A stretch of 64,000 nucleotides of DNA, from NCBI RefSeq assembly GCF_900116535.1, contig NZ_FPAU01000001.1, forward strand, positions 759,687 to 823,686, read 5' to 3'. Within the stretch, counting starts at the first letter, position 1. Every line of letters begins with the position of its first letter. Origin of the DNA: Kosakonia arachidis (GTDB lineage: Bacteria > Pseudomonadota > Gammaproteobacteria > Enterobacterales > Enterobacteriaceae). Below the pieces are notes generated by a model that was given only the letters and a program-made list of their open reading frames with translations, made no database searches and was not told the origin of the DNA. Positions 1 through 10,712 of this stretch are shown here, piece by piece. The translations under genes were made by a program, and so were the position numbers.

Positions 1-2838
1 GTTACTGAACCCGTTGTGGCCGCTGCAACAGCGACCACCGCAGCTGTGCAGGCGTATGCAGCACCTGCTGATCCTTATGTTCCGGCTATGCAGCAAAATG
101 TTGAATGGCCATATGCACAGGCACCTGCCACTGAGGTGCCACAGCAAGCGCCTTATCAGCCAGATCAGTATGCCGACGCTGCTCAGACGGTCCCGTCTCA
201 TTCTCCTCAGCATACGCTCCCCGAGTGGCAGCAACCTGTCGCAGAAGAGGTGTGGACGCCTGATGCGCCGGTACCGCCGGAAGAAGAGGTTTATGCTCAG
301 CAGGCGCCGTTGCCTTGGCAAAGCGAATCGCAAGTCGCACCGGCTCCGGAACAGAAAGTCACGCCTGAACCTGAACCGGTCGTTGAAGAAGTAAAACAGA
401 CTCGTCCGCCGCTTTACTACTTTGAAGAAGTGGAAGAGAAGCGTGCGCGTGAGCGCGAACAACTTGCCGCCTGGTATCAGCCAATCCCTGAGCCTGCTGT
501 TGAGGAACCCGCGACAAAACCTGCCGTTTTCTCTGCGCCATCGGCCGCAGCATTTGATCCATCCGTTGCTCCTGTCGCGGCGGGTGTACAACAATCTACG
601 GGCCATGTCACGGCCGCAGCTGCAGCTGTGGCGCCAGTCTTTAGTCTGGCCTCTGGTGGTGCGCCGCGTCCGCAAGTTAAAGAGGGGATTGGTCCGCAAT
701 TGCCGCGTCCGAACCGCGTTCGTGTTCCGACGCGCCGCGAGCTGGCGTCTTACGGTATCAAATTACCTTCCCAGCGTATGGCAGCAGAGCGCGCCCGCGA
801 GGAAGAAGTGCGTCAGCATGATGATGACGAAGCTGATATGCTGCAACAGAACGAACTGGCTCGCCAGTTTGCTGCTACACAGCAAGATCGCTATGGAAAT
901 GAATTCCAGCACGAAGCACCACCGTTCCATTCGCAGCGCCCGGTAATCAGCGACGAAGAAGCGGAAGAAGCTGAGCTGGCCAGCCAGTTCGCAGCCTCTC
1001 AGCAACAGCGCTATTCGGGGGACCAACCAGCAGGTGCCCATGCGTTTACGCCTGAAGATTTTGCGTTTTCACCGATGAAAACGCTGGTTGATGATGGTCC
1101 GCACGAACCGTTGTTCACGCCAGGCGTGATGCCAGAGTCAGTGCCGCCAGTACAGCAGCCGCATCATCAACAACCGACGCCGCCGCAATACCAGCAGCCA
1201 GCACAGTCGCACTATCAGCCACAGGTTCAACAGGCAGTTCAGCAGCCCGCTATGGCGCAGCAACGGCATCAGGCTGCACCACAGCCGCAAGAGAGTTTGA
1301 TCCATCCGCTGTTGATGCGTAATGGTGATAGCCGACCGGTGCAGAAACCGACTACGCCGCTGCCATCACTGGATCTGTTGACGCAACCGCCAGCGGAAGT
1401 TGAACCTGTTGATACCTTTGCGCTTGAGCAAATGGCGCGCCTGGTCGAAGCGCGTCTGGCCGATTTCCGCATCAAAGCCGATGTAGTGAATTATTCGCCG
1501 GGGCCGGTGATTACCCGCTTTGAGTTGAATCTGGCACCTGGGGTGAAAGCCGCGCGTATTTCCAACCTGTCTCGTGATCTGGCGCGTTCGCTTTCCACCG
1601 TTGCCGTACGCGTGGTGGAAGTGATCCCCGGCAAACCATATGTTGGCCTGGAATTACCGAACAAGAAACGTCAGACCGTCTATCTGCGTGAAGTACTGGA
1701 TTGCGTGAAATTCCGGGAAAGCCCTTCGCCGCTGACCGTGGTGCTGGGTAAAGATATCGCCGGCGATCCGGTGATTGCCGATCTGGCGAAAATGCCGCAC
1801 CTGCTGGTTGCCGGGACAACTGGCTCTGGTAAGTCGGTGGGCGTGAACGCCATGATCCTCAGCATGCTGTATAAAGCGACGCCGGAAGAGGTGCGCTTTA
1901 TTATGATCGACCCGAAAATGCTGGAACTTTCGGTATATGAAGGCATCCCCCATCTGCTGACCGAAGTGGTTACCGATATGAAAGATGCCGCCAATGCGTT
2001 GCGCTGGAGCGTCAACGAAATGGAACGTCGCTACAAACTGATGTCAGCGCTCGGTGTGCGTAATCTGGCGGGTTACAACGAGAAGATCGCTGAAGCAGCG
2101 CGTATGGGCCGTCCAATTCCGGATCCGTACTGGAAGCCTGGCGACAGTATGGATGCGCAGCATCCGGTGCTGGAAAAACTGCCATATATTGTGGTGATGG
2201 TGGATGAGTTCGCCGACCTGATGATGACCGTCGGCAAGAAAGTGGAAGAACTGATTGCGCGTCTGGCGCAGAAAGCGCGCGCAGCGGGTATTCACCTGGT
2301 GCTGGCGACACAGCGTCCGTCGGTCGACGTTATCACCGGGTTGATTAAAGCGAACATTCCGACGCGCATCGCTTTTACCGTATCGAGTAAGATTGATTCG
2401 CGTACTATCCTCGATCAGGGTGGTGCTGAATCGCTGCTTGGGATGGGGGATATGCTTTACTCCGGTCCAAACTCCACCTCTGCACCCGTACGTGTACACG
2501 GTGCATTCGTACGTGACCAGGAAGTCCATGCCGTGGTGCAGGACTGGAAAGCGCGTGGTCGCCCGCAGTATGTCGATGGTATTACGTCAGAGAGCGAAAG
2601 CGAAGGTGGCGCAGGCGGAGGTTTTGATGGTGCTGAAGAGCTGGATCCGTTATTTGATCAGGCCGTTAACTTCGTAACTGAAAAACGCAAGGCCTCTATT
2701 TCCGGCGTTCAGCGCCAGTTTCGCATCGGCTATAATCGCGCGGCACGTATTATCGAGCAGATGGAAGTGCAGGGAATTGTCAGCGAGCAAGGACACAACG
2801 GTAACCGTGAGGTGCTGGCCCCTCCGCCGTTCGAATGA
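1..2838 (+). CDS. ftsK: DNA translocase FtsK, 5' truncated by window edge
   Basis: Septum-located, hexameric, ATP-driven DNA pump that clears the chromosome terminus and activates XerCD recombination at dif. The reading frame is open from base 1, so the N-terminal membrane domain and the true start lie outside the window; 945 codons are visible. In order they show a long Pro/Gln-rich linker (fragment residues about 1-450), the RecA-like motor with Walker A GTTGSGKS at residues 605-612 (nt 1813-1836) and Walker B ending in Asp-Glu at about 735-736, and the C-terminal gamma winged-helix domain (about 888-935) that reads KOPS sites and contacts XerD. The protein ends in PPPFE. Assignment is certain. 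The linker is more divergent and its PQ-rich tract seems shorter than the K-12 one I remember. Confidence 0.98.
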   Translation, partial: VTEPVVAAATATTAAVQAYAAPADPYVPAMQQNVEWPYAQAPATEVPQQAPYQPDQYADAAQTVPSHSPQHTLPEWQQPVAEEVWTPDAPVPPEEEVYAQQAPLPWQSESQVAPAPEQKVTPEPEPVVEEVKQTRPPLYYFEEVEEKRAREREQLAAWYQPIPEPAVEEPATKPAVFSAPSAAAFDPSVAPVAAGVQQSTGHVTAAAAAVAPVFSLASGGAPRPQVKEGIGPQLPRPNRVRVPTRRELASYGIKLPSQRMAAERAREEEVRQHDDDEADMLQQNELARQFAATQQDRYGNEFQHEAPPFHSQRPVISDEEAEEAELASQFAASQQQRYSGDQPAGAHAFTPEDFAFSPMKTLVDDGPHEPLFTPGVMPESVPPVQQPHHQQPTPPQYQQPAQSHYQPQVQQAVQQPAMAQQRHQAAPQPQESLIHPLLMRNGDSRPVQKPTTPLPSLDLLTQPPAEVEPVDTFALEQMARLVEARLADFRIKADVVNYSPGPVITRFELNLAPGVKAARISNLSRDLARSLSTVAVRVVEVIPGKPYVGLELPNKKRQTVYLREVLDCVKFRESPSPLTVVLGKDIAGDPVIADLAKMPHLLVAGTTGSGKSVGVNAMILSMLYKATPEEVRFIMIDPKMLELSVYEGIPHLLTEVVTDMKDAANALRWSVNEMERRYKLMSALGVRNLAGYNEKIAEAARMGRPIPDPYWKPGDSMDAQHPVLEKLPYIVVMVDEFADLMMTVGKKVEELIARLAQKARAAGIHLVLATQRPSVDVITGLIKANIPTRIAFTVSSKIDSRTILDQGGAESLLGMGDMLYSGPNSTSAPVRVHGAFVRDQEVHAVVQDWKARGRPQYVDGITSESESEGGAGGGFDGAEELDPLFDQAVNFVTEKRKASISGVQRQFRIGYNRAARIIEQMEVQGIVSEQGHNGNREVLAPPPFE
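853..1014 (+). repeat. Two-copy in-frame repeat in the FtsK linker
   Basis: Nucleotides 853-894 and 973-1014 encode closely related 14-residue blocks of the form ELA-x-QFAA-x-QQ-x-RY. Their starts are exactly 120 nt (40 codons) apart, so they stay in frame. K-12 FtsK has the same kind of repeat in its linker. This is internal protein repetition and not a mobile element. Confidence 0.85.
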
Positions 2839-2921
2839 TTGCAAAGCCATGTAAATAAGTAAAAATTCAGTCTTTTCTTCTGTCTCTCTTTGCATTCGGT
2901 GCTTAGAGTGACAGAAGTATT

Positions 2922-2936
2922 CTCCCGTGTCGGGAG
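2922..2936. other. Small perfect hairpin between ftsK and lolA
   Basis: CTCCCG and CGGGAG form a six-base-pair stem with a TGT loop, 21 nt before the lolA start. No T-run follows, so it is unlikely to be an intrinsic terminator. It may lie in the lolA 5' leader or be an operator half-site pair. The function is unknown. Confidence 0.5.
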
Positions 2937-2957
2937 TGACGTATTTGAGGAATAACG

Positions 2958-3569
2958 ATGAAAAAAATCGCTGTGGCGTGTGCGTTAATGGGCAGCTTGC
3001 TGGCCAGTAACGTATGGGCAGATGCTTCCAGTGACCTGAAAAGCCGTCTTGATAAAGTTAGCAGTTTCCATGCCAGCTTCACTCAAAAAGTGACGGATGG
3101 CAGCGGTGCTGCGGTACAGGAAGGTCAGGGGGATTTGTGGGTCAAGCGCCCGAATTTGTTCAACTGGCATATGACCCAGCCGGACGAAAGTGTGCTGGTT
3201 TCTGACGGGAAAACCCTGTGGTTCTACAATCCGTTTGTGGAACAGGCTACGGCGACCTGGCTGAAAGATGCCACCGGCAATACACCGTTTATGCTGATTG
3301 CCCGTAATCAGGCCAGCGACTGGCAGCAGTACAATATAGAGCAAAAGGGCGATGACTTTGTTCTGACGCCGAAAAGTAACAACGGTAACCTGAAGCAATT
3401 CACTATCAATGTTGGGCGCGATGGCACCATTCATCAGTTCAGTGCAATTGAACAGGACGATCAGCGCAGCAGCTATCAATTGAAATCACAGCAAAATGGC
3501 GCGATCGATCCTGCTAAATTCACCTTTACCCCGCCGAAGGGCGTAACGGTTGACGATCAGCGTAAGTAA
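2958..3569 (+). CDS. lolA: Outer-membrane lipoprotein carrier LolA
   Basis: Periplasmic chaperone that takes lipoproteins from the LolCDE transporter and hands them to LolB at the outer membrane. The 203-residue product starts with a Sec signal peptide (MKKIA, hydrophobic core, probable cleavage after Trp-Ala at residue 21) and matches the E. coli protein along its full length, including the C-terminal VDDQRK. The start is supported by a GAGGAA ribosome site. rarA follows after only 9 nt, so the two are probably cotranscribed, as in E. coli. Confidence 0.97.
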   Translation: MKKIAVACALMGSLLASNVWADASSDLKSRLDKVSSFHASFTQKVTDGSGAAVQEGQGDLWVKRPNLFNWHMTQPDESVLVSDGKTLWFYNPFVEQATATWLKDATGNTPFMLIARNQASDWQQYNIEQKGDDFVLTPKSNNGNLKQFTINVGRDGTIHQFSAIEQDDQRSSYQLKSQQNGAIDPAKFTFTPPKGVTVDDQRK

Positions 3570-3578
3570 GAGGCGCGG

Positions 3579-4922
3579 ATGAGCAATATGTCGCTCGATT
3601 TCTCCGACAATGCGTTTCAACCTCTGGCCGCCCGTATGCGGCCAGAAAATTTAGCGCAGTACATAGGCCAACAGCACCTTCTGGCGGCGGGTAAACCTTT
3701 GCCCAGAGCCATTGAGGCTGGGCATCTGCACTCGATGATCCTCTGGGGACCGCCGGGTACGGGGAAAACGACGCTGGCGGAAGTAATTGCCCGTTATGCG
3801 AACGCTGATGTTGAACGCATTTCTGCGGTAACGTCTGGCGTGAAAGAGATCCGTGAAGCCATCGAACGCGCGCGGCAGAATCGCAATGCCGGGCGGCGTA
3901 CCATTCTGTTTGTTGACGAAGTTCACCGCTTTAACAAAAGCCAGCAGGACGCGTTTTTGCCGCATATTGAAGATGGCACCATCACCTTTATCGGCGCAAC
4001 AACGGAAAATCCCTCTTTTGAACTCAACTCAGCGTTGCTCTCCCGTGCACGTGTTTATCTGTTGAAGTCTCTCACGACTGCAGACATTGAGCAGGTATTG
4101 ACACAGGCGATGGAAGATAAAGCCCGTGGTTATGGCGGTCAGGATATCGTTTTGCCCGATGACACCCGACGGGCAATTGCCGAACTGGTGGGTGGCGATG
4201 CCCGACGGGCGCTCAACACGCTGGAAATGATGGCAGATATGGCAGAGCTGGATGCGACCGGCAAACGTGTGTTGAAAACGACTTTGTTGACCGAAATTGC
4301 TGGCGAACGCAGTGCGCGCTTTGATAACAAAGGCGACCGTTTTTACGATTTAATCTCCGCATTGCATAAATCGGTACGCGGTAGTGCACCGGATGCCGCA
4401 CTTTACTGGTATGCACGTATTATCACTGCCGGAGGCGATCCGCTGTATGTGGCCCGTCGCTGTCTGGCGATTGCTTCGGAAGATGTCGGCAACGCCGATC
4501 CGCGTGCCATGCAGGTGGCCATCTCCGCCTGGGATTGTTTTACACGCGTTGGCCCGGCCGAAGGCGAGCGCGCAATTGCGCAGGCAATTGTTTACCTTGC
4601 CTGTGCGCCGAAGAGTAACGCGGTGTATACGGCGTTTAAAGCGGCACTTGCAGACGCACGCGATCGTCCGGATTTCGATGTGCCTGTACACCTGCGTAAC
4701 GCACCAACGAAATTGATGAAAGAGATGGGATACGGCCAGGAGTATCGTTATGCACATGACGAACCCAATGCCTACGCCGCTGGTGAGGAGTATTTCCCAC
4801 AGGAATTAGCACAAACGCGTTATTATCACCCCACCAACAGAGGTCTTGAGGGCAAGATTGGCGAAAAGCTCGCCTGGCTGGCCGAACAGGATCATAAAAG
4901 CCCTATAAAACGCTATCGCTAG
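3579..4922 (+). CDS. rarA: Replication-associated recombination protein A, AAA+ ATPase
   Basis: Homologue of eukaryotic Mgs1/WRNIP1 that acts at stalled replication forks and interacts with SSB and the clamp-loader system. The 447-residue protein carries Walker A GPPGTGKT at residues 57-64 and the Walker B motif DEVH at 113-116, followed by sensor and arginine-finger regions (SRARVYLL) and the C-terminal tetramerisation domain, ending with the conserved HPTNRG segment. Length equals the usual family length. Its start lies 9 nt after lolA with a purine-rich AAGAGG site. Confidence 0.97.
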   Translation: MSNMSLDFSDNAFQPLAARMRPENLAQYIGQQHLLAAGKPLPRAIEAGHLHSMILWGPPGTGKTTLAEVIARYANADVERISAVTSGVKEIREAIERARQNRNAGRRTILFVDEVHRFNKSQQDAFLPHIEDGTITFIGATTENPSFELNSALLSRARVYLLKSLTTADIEQVLTQAMEDKARGYGGQDIVLPDDTRRAIAELVGGDARRALNTLEMMADMAELDATGKRVLKTTLLTEIAGERSARFDNKGDRFYDLISALHKSVRGSAPDAALYWYARIITAGGDPLYVARRCLAIASEDVGNADPRAMQVAISAWDCFTRVGPAEGERAIAQAIVYLACAPKSNAVYTAFKAALADARDRPDFDVPVHLRNAPTKLMKEMGYGQEYRYAHDEPNAYAAGEEYFPQELAQTRYYHPTNRGLEGKIGEKLAWLAEQDHKSPIKRYR

Positions 4923-4939
4923 TGCAGGCGTTGCGGTAA

Positions 4940-6310
<1,371 letters not shown>

Positions 6311-6331
6311 ACACTTCTTAAATGTTTCCTG

Positions 6332-6356
6332 AAAAGCGCCTGTTGGCGCTTTTTTT
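6332..6356 (+). terminator. Intrinsic terminator after serS
   Basis: AAAAGCGCC and GGCGCTTTT form a nine-base-pair stem around TGTT and run directly into a T-tract. It lies 22 nt after the serS stop. Confidence 0.92.
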
Positions 6357-6366
6357 ACGTCCTTGC

Positions 6367-6408
6367 TTGATACCAAACAATAATTATCCCCTTCCAAAGT
6401 AGTAGTAC
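6367..6408 (+). promoter_or_regulatory. FNR-type promoter of dmsABC
   Basis: TTGAT-ACCA-AACAA at 6367-6380 matches the FNR consensus TTGAT-N4-ATCAA at nine of ten specified positions. If it acts as a class II site centred at -41.5, the transcript would start near 6415 with the -10 element at 6403-6408 (TAGTAC, a weak match). E. coli dmsA is known to be FNR-activated from an equivalent box. The start position is inferred. Confidence 0.8.
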
Positions 6409-6508
6409 TCAAATGGCATAGTCAGTACAAAATTCTGATAATAAGCAGTTTCGCTATATAAATACATATATATCGGTTTTTCTTTGTGAGCAATCAAAGT
6501 GAGTCGTT

Positions 6509-8947
6509 ATGAACATGAAAATGCCTGATGAGTTGCTGGATACTGAGGTTAGCCGTCGTGGGTTTATGAAAACCACGGCACTCGGTGGTCTGGCGGTTGC
6601 AAGTAGCACTTTCGCCTTGCCTTTTACCCGACTGGCATCCGCAGCGGATGCGATTATCCCGGCGCAGGAAAAAGTGGTGTGGAGTGCCTGTACCGTGAAC
6701 TGTGGTAGCCGGTGCCCGCTGCGTATGCATGTGGTAGATGGCGAAATTAAATATGTCGAAACCGACAATACCGGTGATGACAACTATGATGGATTGCACC
6801 AGGTGCGCGCATGTCTTCGTGGTCGCTCAATGCGCCGCCGCGTCTATAACCCGGATCGCCTTAAGTATCCAATGAAACGCGTGGGTAAACGGGGTGAGGG
6901 TAAATTCGAGCGCATCAGCTGGCAGGAGGCATTCGATACCATTACCAGCAATATGCAGCGTCTGATTAAAGAATACGGTAACGAATCTATCTATCTGAAT
7001 TATGGCACGGGTACGCTGGGGGGGACGCTGACGCGCTCATGGCCGCCAGGCAAGACACTCATTGCCCGCCTGATGAACTGCTGCGGGGGATACCTTAATC
7101 AATATGGAGACTACTCTAGCGCCCAAATCGCCGCCGGGCTGAATTATACCTACGGGGGATGGGCTGATGGCAACAGTCCGTCGGATATTGAAAATAGCCA
7201 GTTGGTGGTGATGTTCGGTAACAACCCTGGGGAAACCCGCATGAGTGGTGGCGGTGTAACGTACTACGTTGAGCAGGCACGGCAAAAATCGAATGCCCGC
7301 ATGATCATTATCGATCCGCGTTACACAGATACTGGCGCCGGGCGTGAAGATGAGTGGATCCCAATCCGCCCGGGTACGGATGCTGCGCTGGTGTCAGCAC
7401 TGGCCTGGGTGATGATCACGGAAAACCTTGTTGATCAGGCTTTCCTCGATAAATACTGTGTTGGCTACGATGAAAAAACGTTACCCGCAGATGCGCCAGC
7501 CAACGGACACTATAAGGCGTACATTCTGGGCCAGGGCAATGATGGCATTGCTAAGACGCCGGAGTGGGCATCGGTTATTACTGGGATCCCCCAGGCGCGT
7601 ATTATTATGCTGGCTCGTGAAATTGCCAGCACCAAACCGGCGTTTATCTCCCAGGGTTGGGGGCCGCAACGCCATGCGAATGGCGAGTTGGTGTCGCGTG
7701 CAATTGCCATGCTGGCGATTTTGACCGGCAATGTTGGGCTCAACGGTGGCAATAGCGGCGCACGTGAAGGCTCATATGAGCTGCCGTTTGTACGCATGCC
7801 GACGCTGGAAAATCCGGTGCAGACCAGTATCTCGATGTTTTTGTGGACCGATGCCATTGAGCGTGGCCCGGAGATGACGGCCACGCGCGACGGGGTACGC
7901 GGCAAAGATAAGCTGGATGTGCCGATCAAGATGATCTGGAACTATGCCGGTAACTGCCTGATTAACCAGCATTCACAGATCAACCGTACCCATGACATCT
8001 TGCAAGATGATAAGAAGTGCGAGCTGATCGTGGTGATTGATTGCCACATGACCTCTTCCGCGAAATATGCCGACATTCTGCTTCCGGATTGTACCGCCTC
8101 GGAACAGATGGATTTCGCTCTGGACGCCTCCTGCGGCAACATGTCGTACGTCATTTTTGCCGATCAGGTAATTAAACCACGCTTTGAATGCAAAACGATC
8201 TATGAAATGACCAGCGAACTGGCTAAGCGTATGGGCGTGGAACAACAGTTCACCGAAGGCCGTTCACAAGAGGAGTGGATGCGTTATCTCTACGAACAAT
8301 CTCGCCAGGCAATCCCTGGCATGCCCACTTTCGATGCATTCCGCAAACAGGGCATGTTCAAACAGCGCGATCCGGCCGGTCACCATGTGGCTTATAAGGC
8401 CTTTCGTGACGATCCACAAAAAAATCCGCTCACTACACCATCAGGAAAAATCGAGATCTACTCAGCGCAGCTGGCGGCCATTGCGGCGAGTTGGGAGTTG
8501 GACAAAGAGGATGTTATCGATCCGCTACCGGTGTACAGCGCTGGTTTTGAAAATTACGACGCTCCGCTCAGCAAAACCTATCCACTGCAACTCACCGGTT
8601 TTCACTACAAAGCCCGAACCCACTCTACCTACGGCAACGTTGATGTGCTGAATGCGGCTTGCCGTCAGGAGATGTGGATTAACCCGATAGATGCACAACT
8701 CCGTGGGATCAGCAACGGTGACCGCGTACGTATCTTTAACGACCGGGGTGAAGCTCAAATCGAAGCGAAAGTAACGCCGCGCATGATACCCGGTGTGGTC
8801 GCGCTGGGTGAAGGCGCCTGGTACAACCCGGATGCCCGGCGTGTCGATCAGGCAGGATCTATAAATGTGCTGACTACGCAACGACCCTCTCCGCTGGCGA
8901 AAGGCAACCCGTCGCATACAAACCTTGTCCAGGTCGAAAAGGCGTAA
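6509..8947 (+). CDS. dmsA: Anaerobic dimethyl sulfoxide reductase, catalytic molybdenum subunit
   Basis: Molybdopterin (bis-MGD) enzyme that reduces DMSO and related S- and N-oxides as the terminal step of anaerobic respiration. It is exported by the Tat system and is membrane-anchored through DmsC. The 812 residues begin with a twin-arginine signal (SRRGFMK near residue 15, cleavage after the ASA region near 45). A Cys-x3-Cys-x3-Cys cluster motif (CTVNCGSRC) plus a later cysteine (RACLRG) follows for the FS0 cluster. The YGDYSS segment at 199-204 corresponds to the region of the molybdenum-ligating serine. The ATG at 6509 is best placed for the AAGTGAG ribosome site, though in-frame ATGs at 6515 and 6521 remain possible. 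It is clearly diverged from the K-12 protein. Confidence 0.97.
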   Translation: MNMKMPDELLDTEVSRRGFMKTTALGGLAVASSTFALPFTRLASAADAIIPAQEKVVWSACTVNCGSRCPLRMHVVDGEIKYVETDNTGDDNYDGLHQVRACLRGRSMRRRVYNPDRLKYPMKRVGKRGEGKFERISWQEAFDTITSNMQRLIKEYGNESIYLNYGTGTLGGTLTRSWPPGKTLIARLMNCCGGYLNQYGDYSSAQIAAGLNYTYGGWADGNSPSDIENSQLVVMFGNNPGETRMSGGGVTYYVEQARQKSNARMIIIDPRYTDTGAGREDEWIPIRPGTDAALVSALAWVMITENLVDQAFLDKYCVGYDEKTLPADAPANGHYKAYILGQGNDGIAKTPEWASVITGIPQARIIMLAREIASTKPAFISQGWGPQRHANGELVSRAIAMLAILTGNVGLNGGNSGAREGSYELPFVRMPTLENPVQTSISMFLWTDAIERGPEMTATRDGVRGKDKLDVPIKMIWNYAGNCLINQHSQINRTHDILQDDKKCELIVVIDCHMTSSAKYADILLPDCTASEQMDFALDASCGNMSYVIFADQVIKPRFECKTIYEMTSELAKRMGVEQQFTEGRSQEEWMRYLYEQSRQAIPGMPTFDAFRKQGMFKQRDPAGHHVAYKAFRDDPQKNPLTTPSGKIEIYSAQLAAIAASWELDKEDVIDPLPVYSAGFENYDAPLSKTYPLQLTGFHYKARTHSTYGNVDVLNAACRQEMWINPIDAQLRGISNGDRVRIFNDRGEAQIEAKVTPRMIPGVVALGEGAWYNPDARRVDQAGSINVLTTQRPSPLAKGNPSHTNLVQVEKA

Positions 8948-8957
8948 GGAGTAAGTG

Positions 8958-9575
8958 ATGACTACGCAGTATGGATTTTTTATTGATTCAAGCCGTTGCA
9001 CCGGGTGTAAAACCTGTGAACTGGCCTGTAAAGACTACAAAAACTTAACTCCCGACATTAACTTTCGCCGCATTTATGAATATGCAGGTGGCGACTGGCA
9101 ACAGGATAACGGCGTCTGGCATCAGAATGTGTTTGCCTATTATTTGTCGATTGCCTGCAACCACTGTGAAGATCCGGCATGTACCAAAGTATGTCCTAGC
9201 GGCGCTATGCACAAGAGAGAGGATGGCTTTGTGGTGGTGGACGAAGATGTCTGCATCGGCTGCCGCTACTGCCATATGGCCTGCCCGTATGGCGCACCGC
9301 AGTACAATGCACAGAAAGGACATATGACCAAGTGCGATGGTTGCTATGAACGCGTTGCTGACGGGAAAAAGCCAGTTTGTGTGGAATCTTGCCCATTACG
9401 GGCGCTCGACTTCGGCCCCATCGAAGAGCTGCGGCAGAAACATGGCCAACTGGCGGCTGTCGCGCCGCTACCCGCAGCGCATTTCACGAAACCATGTATC
9501 GTAATTAAACCCAATGCTAATAGCCGCCCGACAGGGGACACCACCGGTTATCTGGCGAATCCGCAGGAGGTGTGA
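8958..9575 (+). CDS. dmsB: DMSO reductase iron-sulfur subunit
   Basis: Electron-transfer subunit relaying electrons from menaquinol at DmsC to DmsA through four [4Fe-4S] clusters. The 205 residues contain four cysteine groups, starting with C14-x2-C17-x2-C20-x3-C24 and including CNHCEDPAC, CIGCRYCHMAC and CDGCYER. The family's typical length and end (YLANPQEV) are conserved. ATG 8958 is preferred over an in-frame GTG three bases earlier because AAGGAG (8946-8951) then has ideal spacing. That ribosome site overlaps the dmsA stop, indicating tight coupling. Confidence 0.97.
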   Translation: MTTQYGFFIDSSRCTGCKTCELACKDYKNLTPDINFRRIYEYAGGDWQQDNGVWHQNVFAYYLSIACNHCEDPACTKVCPSGAMHKREDGFVVVDEDVCIGCRYCHMACPYGAPQYNAQKGHMTKCDGCYERVADGKKPVCVESCPLRALDFGPIEELRQKHGQLAAVAPLPAAHFTKPCIVIKPNANSRPTGDTTGYLANPQEV

Positions 9576-9576
9576 G

Positions 9577-10440
9577 ATGGGAAGTGGATGGTATGAGTGG
9601 CCGCTGATGATCTTCACGGTCTTCGGGCAGTGTGTCGCTGGTGGGTTTATTGTCCTGGCGTTGGCTTTACTGAAAGGCAATCTGCCGGTTGACCAGCAAC
9701 GGCGCGCAGTACGGAGTATGTTTGGCTTATGGGTGTTCATGGGCGTGGCTTTTGTTGCCTCGACTCTGCACCTCGGCTCACCGTTGCGCGCCTTTAACGC
9801 ACTTAACCGTGTGGGCGCATCGGCGTTAAGCAATGAAATTGCCAGCGGTGCCATTTTCTTTATTGTTGGCGGTGTGGGCTGGTTGCTGTCAGTGCTGGAT
9901 AAGTTAACTGCAGGGTTACGCAGCCTGTGGTTGATCGTGACGATGGTGCTGGGTGTGGTATTTGTGTGGATGATGGCACACGTCTATAACAGCATTGATA
10001 CCGTACCAACCTGGTACAGCATCTGGACCTCACTGGGTTTCTTCCTGACAATGCTTATCGGTGGGCCACTGCTGGGTTACTTGCTATTACGTTGTGCGGG
10101 CGTTGATGGATGGGCGATGCGTTTATTGCCTGCTATCTCACTATTGGCGTTGGCGCTCAGTGCCATGGTTGCACTGATGCAGGGGACGGAACTGGCGACG
10201 ATTCATAGCTCGATTCAGCAGGCTTCTGAGCTGGTTCCGGCATACGGTTCGCTGATGGCATGGCGGGTAGCGCTACTACTGATTGCGCTGGCATGCTGGG
10301 TTATTCCGCAACTGAAAGGGTACCAGCCTGCTTTGCCGCTGCTGTCGCTGGCATTTGTCCTGGTGCTGGCAGGCGAGCTTATTGGGCGCGGCGTGTTCTA
10401 TGGATTGCATATGACAGTAGGTATGGCTATTGCCAGCTAA
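9577..10440 (+). CDS. dmsC: DMSO reductase membrane anchor subunit
   Basis: Integral membrane protein that anchors DmsAB to the periplasmic face of the inner membrane and oxidises menaquinol. The 287 residues form about eight hydrophobic helices, starting MGSGW-x-EWPLMIFTVFGQ as in other DmsC proteins. An AGGAGG site ends seven bases before ATG 9577. The frame stays open further upstream to 9514 inside dmsB, but that extension has no ribosome site and is not part of the family. The start lies one base after the dmsB stop codon. A strong terminator follows. Confidence 0.97.
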   Translation: MGSGWYEWPLMIFTVFGQCVAGGFIVLALALLKGNLPVDQQRRAVRSMFGLWVFMGVAFVASTLHLGSPLRAFNALNRVGASALSNEIASGAIFFIVGGVGWLLSVLDKLTAGLRSLWLIVTMVLGVVFVWMMAHVYNSIDTVPTWYSIWTSLGFFLTMLIGGPLLGYLLLRCAGVDGWAMRLLPAISLLALALSAMVALMQGTELATIHSSIQQASELVPAYGSLMAWRVALLLIALACWVIPQLKGYQPALPLLSLAFVLVLAGELIGRGVFYGLHMTVGMAIAS

Positions 10441-10461
10441 TATGTTAATGGGTTATACCCG

Positions 10462-10485
10462 GCCGGGCGAAATGCCCGGCTTTTT
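10462..10485 (+). terminator. Intrinsic terminator of the dmsABC operon
   Basis: GCCGGGC (10462-10468) pairs with GCCCGGC (10474-10480) around GAAAT and is followed by five T. It ends the dms transcript 22 nt after the dmsC stop. Confidence 0.93.
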
Positions 10486-10539
10486 AATTTTCTTTCATGA
10501 AATTTTTCTACTGATCTCTGTGCTATTTTTGCGCCTTAG

Positions 10540-10571
10540 TATAATAAAAACAAACAGATAAATATTATCTG
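10540..10571 (+). promoter_or_regulatory. TATAAT element followed by a 7-bp dyad upstream of ycaD
   Basis: A perfect TATAAT (10540-10545) is followed by the inverted repeat CAGATAA-ATA-TTATCTG (10555-10571), which would sit at or just after the start of a transcript from that -10. No good -35 is visible. The arrangement resembles a promoter with a repressor operator, but this is inference. The 272-nt gap that contains it is where K-12 carries ycaC. I see no coding remnant. Confidence 0.35.
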
Positions 10572-10648
10572 AAATACGTTGAATCGATGCGGGATAAGTT
10601 TTTCAAATCGACAACGCACAATTCATACCAGCACGCGAATTCTGTGGA

Positions 10649-10676
10649 TTGACTTTGCTTTTGCCAGTGGCATGAT
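10649..10676 (+). promoter_or_regulatory. Candidate ycaD promoter
   Basis: TTGACT (10649-10654) and CATGAT (10671-10676) are separated by 16 bp, a reasonable sigma-70 pair, 37 nt before the ycaD start. Prediction only. Confidence 0.4.
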
Positions 10677-10712
10677 GCGCACGCAATCTGAACTTCCTCA
10701 CGGTTTGAATCC

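Noticed and set aside
1141-1290. CAG/CCG-rich tract as a possible unstable DNA repeat
   Set aside because: Units are irregular at the DNA level; it simply encodes the Pro/Gln-rich FtsK linker.
10586-10651. 21-codon frame ATGCGGGATAAG... upstream of ycaD
   Set aside because: No ribosome site and no known small protein; chance frame in a promoter region.
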